From assembly GCF_903969135.1 (NCBI RefSeq), contig NZ_LR824569.1, positions 1,426,001 through 1,490,000 on the forward strand: a stretch of DNA of 64,000 nt, given 5' to 3'. The notes under the pieces were generated by a model, which was not told the origin of the DNA, searched no databases, and saw nothing but the letters and a program-made list of their open reading frames with translations. Positions 62,570-64,000 of this stretch are shown here, piece by piece. The translations under genes and the position numbers were made by a program. This DNA is from Chryseobacterium sp. JV274 (GTDB lineage: Bacteria; Bacteroidota; Bacteroidia; Flavobacteriales; Weeksellaceae). Position 1 is the stretch's first letter. Each line of letters starts with the position of its first letter.

Positions 62570-64000
62570 ATTTGCATTTATAGTTCCACCATTGACAGGA
62601 CATGTCAACCCTACCCTAAGCATCGGTGCTACGCTGCTGGAAAGAGGACATGAAGTAGCCTGGATCAGCCTTGACCCGACTTTAGAGGCTAAACTTCCTG
62701 AGGGAGGAAAATTATTACTGATCCAATACGATCAGACCGACGAAGAAAAGAAAGAAAGTGAACAATATCTCGATATTATTTCCAAAAAAGTAGTATATGG
62801 CATAGACAGCGTGAAGTTCCTTTACGAAGAGGTTCTTATCCCGCTGAACAGACATTGCTATAAGGGTATTGTTTCATTATTAAAAACATATCAACCCGAT
62901 TTGATTATCGGGGATCATCAGTTATTTGCAGCCCCAGTTGCAGCAAAAACACTTGGAATTCCTTGTGCGACTTCCGTTACCGCTCCGGCCGCCATTAAAA
63001 TTATGAATGAACTGCCTAAGGTACACGAGTGGGAAGTGAATCAGATCATTGATTTACAGAAAGAACTGGGTTTCCAGGAAGAACGTTCCCTGGCGACTTC
63101 AGACCTGTTGACCCTTGTTCTGACTTCCAGTTATTTCTTTGGTGAAATGGATGATCTGCCTTCTCAATATCAGTTCACAGGTCCCGTTCTTACAGAAAGA
63201 CGTGTTTCATGTGAATTCGACTGGGAAAAGTTAAAAAGCAAAAACAACAAAAAGATCCTGGTAAGCATTGGGACTACCTTCGATCATGATCATAAAAAAG
63301 CATTCTTCCAAAAGGTAATTGATGCCTTTAAAGATGAAGATCTAACCGTTGTAGTGGTTTCCGATCCTCAACTTTTCGAGGAATGGCCGGATAACTTTAT
63401 GGTGTATCAGCAGGTTCCACAATTGGATCTGTTACCTCATCTTGACGGTGTGGTTTGCCATGGCGGTCACAATACCGTATCTGAAACATTATCACACGGT
63501 ATTCCTTTGGTCGTGATCCCTATTGCCTATGACCAGTCACACGTTGCAGGACGTGTTGTACGTACAGAAGCAGGTGAACGTCTTAATTTTAACCGATTTA
63601 AAGGAAATCACCTTAGAGAAGCTGTACAGCAGGTTCTGAACAATCCGAGCTATAAAGAAGCAGCTCAGAAAGTGGGACAATCTTTTGTAGAAGCCGGAGG
63701 TTCTGCTACAGTGGCCAACTTATTGGAACAAGCAATATTGAAAGCTTCAAAACCTGAAAAACCGTCTAAATTTTTATTTGTAGTTCCTCCGTTTTTCGGA
63801 CATGTGAGCCCTACTTTAAGTGTTGGAGCAAGTCTTATTGCCCGTGGACACGAAGTAAAATGGTTCGGAATTACCCCATTAGACAATAAACATATTCCGG
63901 AAGGAGGTTCTTATTTCTATCCTGAAGAAGATCTTGTTCCGTATCAGGAGGAAATTGCCCGTATTTTAAAGAGACAGGATGACGGACCAGCCTGTTCAGG
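62562..64000 (+). CDS. Tandem didomain GT1 glycosyltransferase (truncated by window end)
   Basis: The frame starts at 62562 inside the hydrolase stop region and is open to the window end (479 codons seen). Residues 1-395 form a complete UGT-type GT-B enzyme: PPLTGHVNPTLSIG at the N-terminus and the donor-site HGGHNTVSETLSHGIPL near 300-315, with ending AYDQSHVAGRV. At about residue 403 a second GT1 begins without a stop: KFLFVVPPFFGHVSPTLSVG...GHEVKW, clearly homologous to the first. This is a fused pair, which suggests addition of two sugars, or one catalytic and one structural half. The acceptor is probably the cluster product. Confidence 0.88.
   Translation, partial: MAKFAFIVPPLTGHVNPTLSIGATLLERGHEVAWISLDPTLEAKLPEGGKLLLIQYDQTDEEKKESEQYLDIISKKVVYGIDSVKFLYEEVLIPLNRHCYKGIVSLLKTYQPDLIIGDHQLFAAPVAAKTLGIPCATSVTAPAAIKIMNELPKVHEWEVNQIIDLQKELGFQEERSLATSDLLTLVLTSSYFFGEMDDLPSQYQFTGPVLTERRVSCEFDWEKLKSKNNKKILVSIGTTFDHDHKKAFFQKVIDAFKDEDLTVVVVSDPQLFEEWPDNFMVYQQVPQLDLLPHLDGVVCHGGHNTVSETLSHGIPLVVIPIAYDQSHVAGRVVRTEAGERLNFNRFKGNHLREAVQQVLNNPSYKEAAQKVGQSFVEAGGSATVANLLEQAILKASKPEKPSKFLFVVPPFFGHVSPTLSVGASLIARGHEVKWFGITPLDNKHIPEGGSYFYPEEDLVPYQEEIARILKRQDDGPACS

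Noticed and set aside
1..64000. CRISPR arrays, tRNA, rRNA, transposases or phage genes
   Set aside because: I looked for direct repeats with regular spacers, tRNA-like TTCGA arms and mobile-element proteins and found none.

Overview
The window looks like chromosome of a flavobacterium close to Chryseobacterium (Weeksellaceae). This rests on low G+C, TAnnTTTG promoter elements, type IX secretion (T9SS) sorting domains, several Bacteroidota-type envelope families and dispersed inverted repeats of the kind seen in that group. The assignment is inference from gene content; no rRNA, tRNA, CRISPR array, insertion sequence or prophage was seen.

Region 1 (1-10.9 kb, all on the minus strand) reads as an electrophile/quinone-response region. 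One operon encodes a pirin, an isochorismatase-fold hydrolase and an amidohydrolase, all with export signals, then a DoxX membrane protein and an outer-membrane porin (partial at the left edge). Next come a Crp/Fnr regulator with a small receiver-like protein, a CPA1 Na+/H+ antiporter, an MhqD-like esterase, two MhqO/MhqE-like ring-cleaving dioxygenases and a GNAT protein. The pirin operon and one dioxygenase operon share a 26-bp promoter element (one mismatch) at the same distance from their -7 boxes.

Region 2 (11.3-15.1 kb, plus) is a methionine-uptake operon: an EamA permease followed by metN, metI and metQ. It is preceded by a Met/Cys-rich 32-codon leader ORF and a strong intrinsic terminator, so it looks like an undescribed attenuator. 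A secreted GH3 beta-glucosidase follows (15.5-17.8 kb).

Region 3 (18.3-33.1 kb) holds an outer-membrane barrel protein, a DUF2652 protein, an RND tripartite efflux operon with an AraC regulator, a metallophosphoesterase, an MFS exporter divergent from an Lrp/AsnC regulator, and two related secreted proteins. Region 4 (33.5-49.3 kb) holds mnmE, a Cys-repeat secreted protein, a DUF4840-like lipoprotein, a TetR-esterase pair with a perfect palindromic operator, a DUF1826 protein, an AraC regulator, an NTF2-like protein, two T9SS cargo proteins (one of 1622 aa) and a glutaminase.

Region 5 (49.6 kb to the right edge) is the most novel part: a tightly overlapping PUFA-synthase/heterocyst-glycolipid-type polyketide operon. 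Its genes encode NPD-NPD-KS-AT-ACP-ACP-KR (2341 aa), KS-AT-DH-PPTase (1418 aa), a free ACP, an alpha/beta hydrolase, and a glycosyltransferase built as two GT1 modules in one chain (cut by the window end). It appears able to build, reduce, phosphopantetheinylate, release and glycosylate a lipid-like chain. A promoter lies about 500 bp upstream, and the leader between contains a 52-codon ORF copying the first ~20 codons of the PKS gene.
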